Shown here: piece after piece, positions 17,432 to 27,532 of the stretch
Layout: the number at the start of each line of letters is the position of its first letter
Numbering within the stretch: the stretch's first letter is position 1
DNA from: Arthrobacter liuii
Lineage (GTDB): Bacteria; Actinomycetota; Actinomycetes; Actinomycetales; Micrococcaceae
DNA: 64,000 nucleotides
Reading direction: 5' to 3'
NCBI RefSeq assembly: GCF_014639275.1
Contig: NZ_BMFW01000023.1
Coordinates: 1-64,000, forward strand
Made by a program: the position numbers and the translations under genes
Notes under the pieces: generated by a model
The model's database searches: none
What the model saw: the letters and a program-made list of their open reading frames with translations, nothing else
What the model was told of the DNA's origin: nothing

Positions 17432-19332
17432 TAGAACGAACCGGTGGTGAACTGCCAGCTGCGGGAAGCGAGCGGGTTCCCCGCCAGGTCCCGGATGCCG
17501 GTGGCGCCGCCGGTCAGCGTCACCGTGTACCGGGTCTTGGCGGCCAGCGTTGCCTGGGGATCGAGGATCCACTGGTTGGTGGTGCCATTGCGGTAGACCG
17601 TTGCTGCCACTACTGCCCCGGTGGATGCGTTCTTCAGCGTAAAGGTGGCCGTGGCAACGCCTTGGACCGTCTCGCTGAACGTGGCGCTGACGTTGCTGCT
17701 CCTGCGGACCAGGAGGGCATTGCTGCCCGGGCTGTAGCTGGTGACCGCGGGCGCGGGGCCGGTGGTGAACGTCCAACTGGTGGTGGTCAGCGGGGTGCCC
17801 GCGGCATCCCGGATGGCCGAGGTTCCGCCCACCAGGGTTGCGGTGTAAGTGGTGTCTGCGGCCAGGTTTGCGGCCGGATCAAGGGTGGCGGTCCTGGTGG
17901 TGTCGTTGTAGCTGACGGCGGCGGTGATGCTGCTGCCGGCCGCATTCCGCAGCACAAAAGTCCCCGCAGACACGCCCTGCACTGCGGTGCTAAAGGTGGC
18001 CGTCACGTTGGCGTCCACTGCCACCGCCGTTGCCTTCCCGGCTGGCGAAACGGCCGTGACAGTCGGCGCTGGGGCAGGTGCGGGAGCAGGTGCCGGTGCG
18101 TCCACCCCCGTGAACAGCAGGCGGTTCGGGGTCCCCGTGGTGGCCCCGCCGATCACTCCGGGCGTGGCGTTGGAGACCAGCGCAGCGGCCACATCGGCCG
18201 GCGTCAGGGCAGGGTTCTGTGACAGCAGGACGGCAGCGGCTCCGGCGGTGTGCGGGGCGGCCATGGAAGTTCCGGACATGGATGCCGTGGCGGTGGTGGA
18301 GGTGTAGTAGTCGGAGGTGATGCCCACGCCGGGAGCGTACAGGTCCACGCAGGAGCCAAAGTTGGAGAACGATGCCTGCTTGTCAGCGGAGTCGCTGGCT
18401 GCCACCGTGACGGCTCCGGGGACCCGTGCGGGTGAACCGGTGCAGGCGTCCGCGGCGGAGTTTCCGGCGGCCACTACGGTGGTGACGCCGTCGTCAAGGA
18501 CCGCCTGGATGGCGTTGTCCACTGTGCTGCTGGCCGCTCCACCCAGGCTGAGGTTGGCGACTGCCGGTATTCCCGCGGCGTGGTTTGCCACGATCCAGTC
18601 CAGGCCGGCCACCACGTCCGAGTTATAGCCGGAGCCGCTGCAGTCAAGCACCCTGACCGGCACCAGGGTGGCGCTCTTGGCGACGCCGTACGTGGTGCCG
18701 GCAATGGTTCCGGACACATGGGTGCCGTGGCCGTTGCAGTCGGTGGTGCCGTTGCCGTCCGAGACGGCGGTCCAGCCGGCTGCCACCCGGCCGCCGAAAT
18801 CGGTGTGCGAGGCGAGGATGCCGGTGTCCACCACGTAGGCGGTCACGCCGGCGCCCGCGGCGTTCCATGTATAGGTACCGGAGAGCGGAAGCGTCCTTTG
18901 GTCGGCGCGGTCCAGGCCCCAGGGGGCGGGCTGCTCCGTCCCGGAAACCTTGACGGGGGCGTCGGGCTCCACGGACAGCACTTTCCCGGACCTGGCAAGG
19001 GCTGCTGCCTGGGCGGGGTTGGCGGTGACGACGGCGCCGCGGATTGCATGTTCAAAGGTGCGGCCGACGGCGAGGCCCTGGCCGCGCAGCCCGGACACCA
19101 GTACGCCCACATCGGCAGTGGGGGCGTACTGGACGATGTAGCGGCCGGCTGCGCCAGCGTCAGCGGGGACGCCAGGGGCAGCACCGGCGGGCAGGGACGC
19201 CGTGGAAAGGGCGACGGCGGAGAGCAGCGCCGTGAGTGCAGGCAGCACGAGGAGTCGGGTACGAATTTTGGGGTCCTTGCGGCGGCAGGGGCGCCGACCT
19301 TCGGAACGGAAATCCGCCCCGGGAGTCGGCAA
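17431..19332 (-). CDS. Secreted S8 subtilisin-like serine peptidase with two Ig-like domains
   Basis: About 633 residues from a TTG at 19332. A basic stretch (KDPKIRTR) and hydrophobic core with an Ala-x-Ala site (about 22-52) form a signal peptide. An I9-type propeptide spans about 63-130, and the peptidase domain carries Asp169 (VVDTGI), His202 (NGHGTHV), Asn291 (AAGNSA) and Ser356 (SGTSMAAPH). After a PAPAPAPAP linker come two Big_5-type domains (about 428-525 and 528-632) sharing the WTFTTG/WQFTTG ending. It is an extracellular protease, probably surface-retained or aggregate-binding via the repeats. No ATG/GTG start is visible upstream of the signal peptide, so the start is uncertain. 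Confidence 0.92.
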   Translation of the reverse strand: MPTPGADFRSEGRRPCRRKDPKIRTRLLVLPALTALLSAVALSTASLPAGAAPGVPADAGAAGRYIVQYAPTADVGVLVSGLRGQGLAVGRTFEHAIRGAVVTANPAQAAALARSGKVLSVEPDAPVKVSGTEQPAPWGLDRADQRTLPLSGTYTWNAAGAGVTAYVVDTGILASHTDFGGRVAAGWTAVSDGNGTTDCNGHGTHVSGTIAGTTYGVAKSATLVPVRVLDCSGSGYNSDVVAGLDWIVANHAAGIPAVANLSLGGAASSTVDNAIQAVLDDGVTTVVAAGNSAADACTGSPARVPGAVTVAASDSADKQASFSNFGSCVDLYAPGVGITSDYYTSTTATASMSGTSMAAPHTAGAAAVLLSQNPALTPADVAAALVSNATPGVIGGATTGTPNRLLFTGVDAPAPAPAPAPAPTVTAVSPAGKATAVAVDANVTATFSTAVQGVSAGTFVLRNAAGSSITAAVSYNDTTRTATLDPAANLAADTTYTATLVGGTSAIRDAAGTPLTTTSWTFTTGPAPAVTSYSPGSNALLVRRSSNVSATFSETVQGVATATFTLKNASTGAVVAATVYRNGTTNQWILDPQATLAAKTRYTVTLTGGATGIRDLAGNPLASRSWQFTTGSF

Positions 19333-19354
19333 CGGTGGGCTGTACCAAAAGGAT

Positions 19355-19385
19355 AGGAGCCGGAAGCGTACGGCTTCCGGCTCCT
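19355..19385 (-). terminator. Hairpin between epimerase end and subtilase start
   Basis: AGGAGCCGGAAGC (19355-19367) pairs perfectly with 19373-19385 across a 5-base loop. On the minus strand it follows the epimerase gene and ends about 22 bases before the subtilase start. It could terminate the upstream transcript or attenuate or occlude translation of the peptidase. Confidence 0.65.
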
Positions 19386-19429
19386 TGGATGATCCTGCGC
19401 CAACCCTTGACGTTCCCTGCGGGCTGGGG

Positions 19430-20308
19430 TTAGCCCTGGTTTTCGCCTGTGCCGGAGCCGGCCGTCACGTGGTTCCGCCATGTGTGTTCGGGCTCGAAAC
19501 CAAGCAGCCGCCGTGCCTTGTCGATGGACAGCATCGTTTCGTGCTCGCCCAGTTCCTTGGTGACCTTGACGCCGGGAAAGACCTCTTCGGCCAGGCTGGC
19601 GCTTGACCGGCCCATCACGGTATCGGCGTTGGCGATGATGAAGGCTTCGAACCCTGGCTTGGCGTTCTCCAGCGCCCGCACCACGGCCTGCGCCCCGTCC
19701 CTGCCGTCGATGTAGCCCCACAGGTTCCACTTCCGCAGCGTCGCGTCGGCGTCGAAAGACGGGAACCGGGCATAGTCGGCCTCGTCCATGACGTTGGAGA
19801 ACCGCAGGCCCGTGACGCTCAGTTCCGGATCCCAGCGGGTCAGTTCCACCGCCATCCGCTCCTCCAGGGTCTTCACCAGGGAGTAGGTGCTTTCGGGCCG
19901 CGGCGGGTATTCCTCGTCCACGGGGATGTAGGGCGGGTCGATGTCGAACGGCAAGCCCAGCACGGTCTCACTGGAGGCGTACACCACCTTCTTGATGCCG
20001 GCGCGCCGCGCAGCCTGGAAGACGTTGTAGGTGGACAGCATGTTGTTCTCGAACGTGGCTGCGTCAGGGAGGATGCCCGGTGCGGGTATGGCACCAAGGT
20101 GCACCACGGCGTCGAACCCGTCATGCCGGTCATCAACGCCCAGCAGTGCGTCCACCACCTGACCATAGTCGCGCAGGTCCACCACCAGCAGTTCCGGGCT
20201 GCGGGCACCCGCGCGGTCCAGGGTGAGGACCTGGTGGCCATCGTCGGTGAGCCGGCGCACCACATGCCGCCCCAGTTTTCCGCTTCCGCCTGTAACTGCA
20301 ATTCTCAT
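19430..20308 (-). CDS. NAD-dependent epimerase/dehydratase (extended SDR)
   Basis: A 292-residue extended short-chain dehydrogenase. The nucleotide-binding motif is TGGSGKLGRHVVRRL (residues 6-20), VVHLGAIPAPG is in the middle, and the catalytic Y-x3-K is in STYSLVKTLEERM. ASSETVLG supplies the Ser. It is likely a sugar-nucleotide or uronate dehydrogenase-type enzyme (UDH-like members share the AIPAPG block), but the substrate is open. It is monocistronic or followed by the subtilase after a hairpin. Confidence 0.85.
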   Translation of the reverse strand: MRIAVTGGSGKLGRHVVRRLTDDGHQVLTLDRAGARSPELLVVDLRDYGQVVDALLGVDDRHDGFDAVVHLGAIPAPGILPDAATFENNMLSTYNVFQAARRAGIKKVVYASSETVLGLPFDIDPPYIPVDEEYPPRPESTYSLVKTLEERMAVELTRWDPELSVTGLRFSNVMDEADYARFPSFDADATLRKWNLWGYIDGRDGAQAVVRALENAKPGFEAFIIANADTVMGRSSASLAEEVFPGVKVTKELGEHETMLSIDKARRLLGFEPEHTWRNHVTAGSGTGENQG

Positions 20309-20354
20309 CAGTGTTTCCTTCTGTTCGAGTGCGTTTCACCGTGCGGTGTTTCGG

Positions 20355-20948
20355 TCAGGACGGGGGCGGCGGGGCTGAGAGGAACTGCTCGACGGCAGCG
20401 ATCGCCAGGGCGGTAATCCCGCCCGGATGGCCGCTGCCGTTGACGGTCACCAGAATGCCCCGGCCCGCGTACACCGAGACTACTTCATGCGTCTGCCGGT
20501 GGTAGAGGTCCAAGCGGCGGCGGAAGACGTCGATGGTGTCATCGGTGCGTCCCTGTTCCAGGGCCCGGCGGTGCATCCGCTGCTCCAGTTCCGCGTCGGG
20601 CGCCTGCAATTCGATGACGGCGTCCAGGGCATGCCCCTGGGCTGCGAGCATCCTGTCCAGTTCCGTTGCCTGCGGCGCTGTGCGCGGATAGCCGTCCAGC
20701 AGGAACCCGCGCCTCGCGTCGCCCTCCAGAAGCCGGTCTTTCACCAGGGCGTTGGTGAGGTGGTCCGGTACGAAATGGCCGCCGTCCAGGTACTGGGCGG
20801 CCTGGTTCCCCAGGTCTGTCTGCCGGCTGACGTTGCTGCGGAAGATGTCGCCGGTGGAAACGGCGGGAACCCGGAAGTGGCGCGCCAGGTGTTCGGCCTG
20901 CGTTCCTTTGCCGGAACCCGGCGGACCGATAATGAGAAGCCTGGTCAT
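20355..20948 (-). CDS. Adenylate kinase-family nucleoside monophosphate kinase
   Basis: A 197-residue P-loop kinase. Walker A is IIGPPGSGKGTQAEHLA (residues 6-22), the NMP-binding region is VSTGDIFRSNV, and GFLLDGYPRTAPQATELD is the adenylate-kinase DGFPR-type motif with Tyr for Phe. The LID region is short (RTDDTIDVFRRRLDLYHRQT), without zinc cysteines. It starts MTRLLIIGPPG after an AAGGACAGGAAC stretch. The essential adk is normally in the ribosomal-protein operon, so this is probably a second, stand-alone copy. Confidence 0.88.
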   Translation of the reverse strand: MTRLLIIGPPGSGKGTQAEHLARHFRVPAVSTGDIFRSNVSRQTDLGNQAAQYLDGGHFVPDHLTNALVKDRLLEGDARRGFLLDGYPRTAPQATELDRMLAAQGHALDAVIELQAPDAELEQRMHRRALEQGRTDDTIDVFRRRLDLYHRQTHEVVSVYAGRGILVTVNGSGHPGGITALAIAAVEQFLSAPPPPS

Positions 20949-21152
20949 GTTCCTGTCCTTCCCCGGCAGCAGCGGCTCCGCTTCATTGTGCCGGTTGCCC
21001 CGGTCGGGCGCCAGTATGCGGCCGCGCAGGCCACGGGGGGCCTCGCCCTGCCGGGGTTGTATATACTCGGGATATCGGTTTAGCAGCAGGCCGTTGGAAA
21101 GTTCGTCGATCCAGCGACCATCACGGCTCCCGTCCAGCTGCGGGGCGTTCGT

Positions 21153-21941
21153 GTGTTGCAGGCTCGTTTTGACCTGAACGAATGGCACCAAGAAACCGTG
21201 GCCAGCGAGTCAACAGCAAAATCAGATACATCAATAACCGAGCACCTGCATGAACTGGTCCTCAATAGCTCCGACGTTGAGGAGTTCCTCAACGAACTGG
21301 CACAGGTGTCCGCACGCAACCTCTCCGAACCGGGCGATGAAATGCTGTGCGCCATCACCCTTCTCCGCCAGCGAAAAGCGGCCACGGTTGCCAGCAGCAG
21401 CCAGGAAGCAAAGTCCATTGGACGGCTCGAGCACGGGTTCACCGAGACCCCCGGCATGACAGCCTTCGCCGATCAGGAAATTATCCACGTTCCGGATCTC
21501 ACCCAGGACGGCCGCTGGCCGGAATACTCCAGCGCAGTCATTGCCGAGGGGATCCGCTCGGTTGCGGCCCTTCCATTCCGGCTTGAAGGCGAAACCAAGG
21601 CAGCGCTGTTGCTGTACTCCCGCCGCGCCCGCCGCTTTGAAGGCCGCGTCCTGAAATTTGCCGAGGATTTCGTCAGCCAGACCTCACTGGCGCTGCGCCT
21701 GGCGGTGCGCTTTGCGCACTACAGCGAAACGGCGGCGAACCTCCGAGCCACACTGGAGTCCCGCACCGTGATCGACATGGCCGTCGGCATCATCATGGCC
21801 CAGAACCGCTGCAGCCAGCAGGACGCCTTCGACATCCTGAGGGCGGCCTCCAGTACCCGCAACTCCAAGCTGCATGACGTGGCCGCTGCCGTGGTGAACG
21901 CATTGGGCCAAGGGCCGGCGCGTACACATTACGACGGCTAG
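21153..21941 (+). CDS. GAF-ANTAR RNA-binding antitermination regulator
   Basis: About 262 residues. The GAF sensor domain spans roughly 30-190 (ITEHLHELVLNSSDVEEFLN, FTETPGMTAFADQEIIHVPD, GIRSVAALPFRLEGETKAAL). It is followed by an ANTAR domain (LRATLESRTVIDMAVGIIMA, QNRCSQQDAFDILRAASST), a three-helix RNA-binding domain that in characterised cases binds paired hexaloop RNA hairpins to prevent termination. It ends in THYDG, a tail shared with two paralogues at 40-44 kb. A GTG at 21198 is an equally possible start. It is divergent from the adenylate kinase gene. Confidence 0.9.
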   Translation: MLQARFDLNEWHQETVASESTAKSDTSITEHLHELVLNSSDVEEFLNELAQVSARNLSEPGDEMLCAITLLRQRKAATVASSSQEAKSIGRLEHGFTETPGMTAFADQEIIHVPDLTQDGRWPEYSSAVIAEGIRSVAALPFRLEGETKAALLLYSRRARRFEGRVLKFAEDFVSQTSLALRLAVRFAHYSETAANLRATLESRTVIDMAVGIIMAQNRCSQQDAFDILRAASSTRNSKLHDVAAAVVNALGQGPARTHYDG

Positions 21942-22008
21942 GGCAGCGGTCCCTGGCATCCGTTTCAGCCGCAGGTAGACTGGTGCCAACTTTTCGCCGG
22001 GGGGCTTG

Positions 22009-23511
<1,503 letters not shown>

Positions 23512-23520
23512 TTATGACAC

Positions 23521-23542
23521 TATATGCGTATGAATGCAGATA
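23521..23542. promoter_or_regulatory. Putative ArsR operator overlapping the start codon
   Basis: TATATGCG (23521-23528) and TGCAGATA (23535-23542) form an imperfect inverted repeat (6 of 8) over the first codons of the repressor. Position and AT content fit ArsR-family metal operators. Confidence 0.5.
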
Positions 23543-23907
23543 GGAATGCTTGCTCCCTGGGGACGGACAGCCAGTATGTGGAGTTGGCCGTGGAGGTCTT
23601 TGCCATGCTGGCGGACGCCACCAGGGTGCGGATCATTTTGGCGCTCCGCGACGGGGAGATGGCGGTGGGGGCCTTGGCGGACGTAGTGGGCAAGTCTCCC
23701 GCAGCAGTGTCCCAGCACCTGGCCAAGATGCGCCTGGCGAGGATGGTGTCCACGCGGCAGGACGGGACACGGGTGCTCTACCGGCTGGAAAATGAGCACG
23801 CCCGGCAGCTTGTGGCCGACGCCATCTTCCAGGCCGAGCACGCCCTTGGCGGAGAGCCGGCCCATCACCGCATCACCAACCACGCAGCGCAAAGGAGTGC
23901 CTCATGA
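23524..23907 (+). CDS. ArsR/SmtB-family metal-responsive repressor
   Basis: A 127-residue winged-helix repressor: AVEVFAMLADATRVRIILAL, then recognition helix KSPAAVSQHLAKMRLARMV, then wing STRQDGTRVLYRLEN. The His-rich C-terminus (EPAHHRITNHAAQ) resembles metal-site tails of KmtR/NmtR-type Ni/Co sensors. No Shine-Dalgarno precedes the ATG, and the imperfect palindrome TATATGCG...TGCAGATA overlaps the start codon, so expression is probably leaderless and self-repressed. Its stop overlaps the start of the CDF transporter by 4 bases (ATGA). Confidence 0.9.
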   Translation: MRMNADRNACSLGTDSQYVELAVEVFAMLADATRVRIILALRDGEMAVGALADVVGKSPAAVSQHLAKMRLARMVSTRQDGTRVLYRLENEHARQLVADAIFQAEHALGGEPAHHRITNHAAQRSAS

Positions 23908-24986
23908 GCGGTCCGCACAAGGAGTCAACGCATCCGCACAACCACCCGCAGGCGGAGGGCAATGGCGGACACCACCATGACCACGATCATGGCCATCCGC
24001 ACGACCACGACCACGACCACGACCACCCTCATGACCACGACCACCATCACCATGCCGGTTTCAAGGGCTGGCTGATCGAGCTGTTCGTCCCGCACACGCA
24101 CGACGCCGCGGATTCCATTGACGACGCCATGGAGGCCAGCACCGAAGGAATCCGGGCGCTGAAGATCAGCATGTTTGTCCTGCTGGCCACCACGGTGCTG
24201 CAGTTCCTGGTGGTCCTGTTCAGCAGTTCCGTCGCCCTGCTCGCCGACACCATCCACAACTTCTCGGACGCCCTGACCGCGGTGCCCCTGTGGGTTGCCT
24301 TCATCCTGGGACGCAAGGCGGCCACCCGCCGGTACACCTATGGCTACGGCAGGGCCGAAGACCTGGCCGGCCTGTTCATTGTGGCCGTGGTGGCCCTCTC
24401 CGCCGTCGTGGCCGGCTGGCAGTCCGTAGACCGGCTGCTCCATCCCCAGCCGCTGCAGAACCTCGGCTGGGTCATGGCAGCGGGCCTGATCGGTTTTGCC
24501 GGAAATGAAGCCGTGGCAATTTACCGCATCCGGGTTGGCCGCAGGATCGGTTCCGCCGCTCTCGTCGCGGACGGCGTGCACGCCCGCACGGACGGCTTCA
24601 CCTCGCTCGCCGTGGTAGTCGGCGCCGTCGGGGTCATGCTCGGCTTTCCGCTGGCCGACCCGATCGTCGGCCTGATCATCTCCGCAGCGATCATGGTGCT
24701 CTTGTGGGGTACCGTCCGCAGCATCGGGCGGCGGCTCATGGACGGCATCGAACCGGAACTCGTGTCGCGCGCCCAGGCCGCCCTTGAGGACACGCCTGGC
24801 GTCCGTGCTGTCCAGCACCTGCAGCTGCGCTGGTCCGGCCACCGATTGCAGGGCTCCGCACGCATCGTCCTGGCCGACACGGAGTTGTCGCAGGCGGAGG
24901 AGATTCTTGACAGCGCCGAACACCGGCTCCGGCATGCGCTGCCTAAGCTGGACCACATGCTCCTGGCTCCCGGAACACGGCACTAA
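23904..24986 (+). CDS. Cation diffusion facilitator (CzcD-like) metal efflux transporter
   Basis: A 360-residue CDF protein. The N-terminus (residues 10-50) is exceptionally His/Asp-rich, a likely metal-binding leader. Six membrane segments span about 87-290. The conserved metal site residues are in ALLADTIHNFSDALTAVPLW (H-x3-D) and ALVADGVHARTDGFTSLAVV (second H-x3-D). The C-terminal cytosolic domain (about 290-360) is ferredoxin-like. It exports divalent metals (Zn/Co/Ni/Cd) in exchange for protons. It is translationally coupled to the upstream ArsR gene, which should repress it until metal rises. Confidence 0.95.
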   Translation: MSGPHKESTHPHNHPQAEGNGGHHHDHDHGHPHDHDHDHDHPHDHDHHHHAGFKGWLIELFVPHTHDAADSIDDAMEASTEGIRALKISMFVLLATTVLQFLVVLFSSSVALLADTIHNFSDALTAVPLWVAFILGRKAATRRYTYGYGRAEDLAGLFIVAVVALSAVVAGWQSVDRLLHPQPLQNLGWVMAAGLIGFAGNEAVAIYRIRVGRRIGSAALVADGVHARTDGFTSLAVVVGAVGVMLGFPLADPIVGLIISAAIMVLLWGTVRSIGRRLMDGIEPELVSRAQAALEDTPGVRAVQHLQLRWSGHRLQGSARIVLADTELSQAEEILDSAEHRLRHALPKLDHMLLAPGTRH

Positions 24987-25020
24987 GCGGCGCCAACAGC
25001 GGGCTTGCCACTTTCCAGCG

Positions 25021-25065
25021 AACACCAAGGCGCCCCTGCGGATTCCGCAGGGGCGCCTTGGTGTT
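25021..25065. terminator. Strong bidirectional terminator
   Basis: A perfect 21-base stem, with arms 25021-25041 and 25045-25065 and an ATT loop, sits between the convergent CDF transporter (+) and desaturase (-) genes. It should stop transcripts from both sides. Confidence 0.85.
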
Positions 25066-25090
25066 GAGCCTTGGTGCTGGCCGGAACCTG

Positions 25091-26278
25091 TTAGGCCCGG
25101 GCAGCTTTGCCGGGCAGTGCCAGCTTGAAGACCTTCGCCCAGGATGAGCCCACCTGCTTCAACAGCGGCCCGGTGGTGTATTTCAGGCCGTAGCGCTGAC
25201 AGATTTCGCGGACCCTGGGTGCCACCTCGGCGTACCGGTTGGAGGGCAGGTCCGGGAAGAGGTGGTGCTCAATCTGGTGGGAGAGGTTGCCGGTCATGAG
25301 GTGCATGAACCTGGACCCCGAGATGTTGGCAGAACCGATCATTTGGCGTACGTACCAGTCACCGCGGGTTTCGCCGTCCACCATCTCCTCGGTGAAGGTG
25401 TCGGTGCCTTCCGGGAAGTGGCCGCAGAAGATGACGGCGTGCGCCCAGACGTTGCGCACCGCGTTGGCTGCGATGGTGCCGAAGAGTGCCTGCTTGGCCG
25501 AGCCGGTCAGCATGGCTACGGCCGGAGTCGCCGCATAGTCCTTGGTGAACTGGGTGATGACCTTCTTGCCCAGGGCCTTAAGGTCCTTGAGCAGGGCCTC
25601 CTTGGACTTGGTGCCTTCCTTGTACTCGGTCAGTTCGAGGTCGTAGATGGCGATGCCCCACTCGAAAACCGGCGCCAGGATGGCGTTGAACAGCGGGTTG
25701 GCAAGGTTGATGGGCTTCCACGGCTGCTGCTCATCCATGCGCAGGAGGTTGTATCCGACGTCGTTGTCCTTGCCCACCACGTTGGTCCAGCGGTGGTGGA
25801 GGTCGTTGTGGGTATGCTGCCACGACCGGGACGGGGTGACGAAGTCCCACTCCCAAGTGGTGGAGTGGATGTCAGGGTCCCGCATCCAGTCCCACTGGCC
25901 GTGCAGGATGTTGTGGCCCAGTTCCATGTTTTCCAGGATCTTGGCCAAGCTCAGAAGGGTGGTGCCGGCGACCCAGGCGGCCTTGTTCTTGCTGACCAGG
26001 AGGGCGGCGCGCCCGGAGATTTCCAGGCCCCGCTGGATCTTGATCATGCGGCGGATGTAGGCGGCATCCTCGGCTCCGCGCTTGCCCAGGATCTCGTCCC
26101 GGATGGCGTCGAGCTCACGGCCCAGCTCCGCCACCTGTTCATCGCTGAGGTGGGCGGCAGCCGGCGGCCGAACGGTGGGGCTGCCCGATTCGGCCAGCTT
26201 GCCGGGGCGCGTCCTTGAGGTGCCGGCGCTGGCGCCGGTGGCGGCGGCAGTGGCTTTTGCGGGTGAGATGACAGACAT
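25091..26278 (-). CDS. Membrane fatty-acid desaturase (DesA3-like)
   Basis: A 395-residue acyl-CoA/acyl-lipid desaturase. The three iron-binding His boxes are ELGHNILHGQWDWM (H-x3-H), THNDLHHRW (H-x2-HH) and HQIEHHLFPD (H-x2-HH). Hydrophobic stretches lie between the boxes. It inserts a cis double bond (probably delta-9) using O2 and electrons from the flavin/iron-sulfur reductase encoded 13 bases upstream on the same strand, as for Mycobacterium DesA3 and its oxidoreductase partner. Start MSVISPAKATAAAT follows a GAGGAG site. Confidence 0.94.
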   Translation of the reverse strand: MSVISPAKATAAATGASAGTSRTRPGKLAESGSPTVRPPAAAHLSDEQVAELGRELDAIRDEILGKRGAEDAAYIRRMIKIQRGLEISGRAALLVSKNKAAWVAGTTLLSLAKILENMELGHNILHGQWDWMRDPDIHSTTWEWDFVTPSRSWQHTHNDLHHRWTNVVGKDNDVGYNLLRMDEQQPWKPINLANPLFNAILAPVFEWGIAIYDLELTEYKEGTKSKEALLKDLKALGKKVITQFTKDYAATPAVAMLTGSAKQALFGTIAANAVRNVWAHAVIFCGHFPEGTDTFTEEMVDGETRGDWYVRQMIGSANISGSRFMHLMTGNLSHQIEHHLFPDLPSNRYAEVAPRVREICQRYGLKYTTGPLLKQVGSSWAKVFKLALPGKAARA

Positions 26279-26291
26279 GCGGTGCTGCTCC

Positions 26292-27437
26292 TCAGAGTTC
26301 GAGGTTGACGGGTCCGGCGGCTGCCGAGACACACGTTTGGATCAGTTGGCCGGGTTCGCCATGGATCTCCCCCGTGCGGAGGTCACGGACCTGGCCGGCC
26401 AGGAGCGGGGTGAGGCAGCTGTGGCAGATACCCATGCGGCATCCGCTGGGCATCAGCACCCCGGCGTCCTCGCCGATGTCCAGGATGGGGGTGTCGCCGT
26501 CGGCCTCCACCTCCCGGTCGGAGGCTTCGAAGGTGACCAGCCCGCCGTCGTGCCCTACACCGGCGCTGAAGGTGGTGTTGAAGCGCTCGATCATCAGGTT
26601 GCCGGCGCCTCCCGCCACTGCAACGTCGGTCCCGGGTGCGCGTGTGGTCAGGGCGGCCCGCTTCCACAACGCCTCGGCATCGTCCAGGAAGCTGTCCGGA
26701 CCGCAGGCGTAGGCTGCACGTTCCTTCCAGTCCGGGCAGATCTCGTCCAGCTCATTGGTGCTGGAGAAGTCCATCCGGCCCTGCTCGCCGGTATACCAGT
26801 GCGCAAGCCGGAAGTTGGGGAACTGGTCAGCGAGCTCTGCCAGCTCCTCACGGAACAGGCTGTCGCCCGGCGTGCGGGCCGAGTGGACCAGGACGACGTC
26901 GGCGTCGGGACGCCGCGGCACAAGCGTACGGATCATGGACATCACCGGAGTGATGCCGCTGCCGGCGGTAACCATGAGGAGGGGACGGGGATGCTCCGGA
27001 AGCACGAAATCACCCTGCGGCGGGGCCAGGAAAAGGACATCGCCGGGCTTGGTGGTGCGCACCAGGGTGCCGGAGACTGCGCCGACGTCGGTGACGGTGA
27101 TGGCCGGGTCCTTGCCGGCGGGCGCACTGAGCGAGTAGGAGCGCCAGTGGCGGACGCCGTCGAGTTCGACGCCGATGCGGGCCCACTGCCCTGCAAGGTG
27201 CGCCTTCCAGCCGCGGCCGGGGCGGAAGAAAATGGTTGCCGACTGGGCGGTCTCCTGGACCACCCGGGTGACCACACCGCGCAGCTGCCGGGCAGAGTAG
27301 ACAGGGTTGAACAGGGCCAGGATGTCCTCTGGTGCCAGTGGCGTGGTGAGCACGGTGGCCGCCTGGGCCAGCTGCCGAAGCCGGATCATGCGGTAAAGCC
27401 TAGGGCGGCGCGAGCCATATTTCTCTCTCTCCGTCAT
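26292..27437 (-). CDS. Flavin/2Fe-2S oxidoreductase, desaturase electron donor
   Basis: A 381-residue three-domain reductase. The FAD-binding barrel contains HWRSYSLSAPAG, the NAD(P)-binding domain MVTAGSGITPVMSMIRTL and ACGPDSFLDDAEALW, and the C-terminal plant-type ferredoxin domain ligates 2Fe-2S through SGCRMGICHSCLTPL plus a distal Cys in QTCVSAAAG. It passes electrons from NAD(P)H to the adjacent desaturase. It is first in the two-gene unit. No clear ribosome-binding site precedes the ATG at 27437; a Met at 27389 is an alternative. Confidence 0.92.
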   Translation of the reverse strand: MTEREKYGSRRPRLYRMIRLRQLAQAATVLTTPLAPEDILALFNPVYSARQLRGVVTRVVQETAQSATIFFRPGRGWKAHLAGQWARIGVELDGVRHWRSYSLSAPAGKDPAITVTDVGAVSGTLVRTTKPGDVLFLAPPQGDFVLPEHPRPLLMVTAGSGITPVMSMIRTLVPRRPDADVVLVHSARTPGDSLFREELAELADQFPNFRLAHWYTGEQGRMDFSSTNELDEICPDWKERAAYACGPDSFLDDAEALWKRAALTTRAPGTDVAVAGGAGNLMIERFNTTFSAGVGHDGGLVTFEASDREVEADGDTPILDIGEDAGVLMPSGCRMGICHSCLTPLLAGQVRDLRTGEIHGEPGQLIQTCVSAAAGPVNLEL

Positions 27438-27532
27438 ATGACCGTTCCGTAGTCACACTGTTGTAGGGGCGCGAAGCCCCCACGCCGCACTTAAAGAGTA
27501 ACGGTTCGGTATCACAATAGGTTCCCAGCGTC
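27438..27532. promoter_or_regulatory. Promoter region of the reductase/desaturase unit
   Basis: The stretch is AT-richer than its surroundings. It carries inverted copies of an ACGG-NN-CGGT half-site: ACCGTTCCGT at 27441-27450 and ACGGTTCGGT near 27502-27511. This is a possible lipid-responsive operator. Confidence 0.3.

Noticed and set aside
23970..24055. Short CAC/GAC repeats that look like a tandem repeat array
   Set aside because: They are His and Asp codons of the CDF metal-binding leader, in frame and irregular; not a CRISPR or satellite.
23925..25028. Minus-strand frame opposite the CDF transporter, Val/Met-rich end
   Set aside because: An artefact of the complementary His/Asp codon run (GTG/ATG); no independent support.
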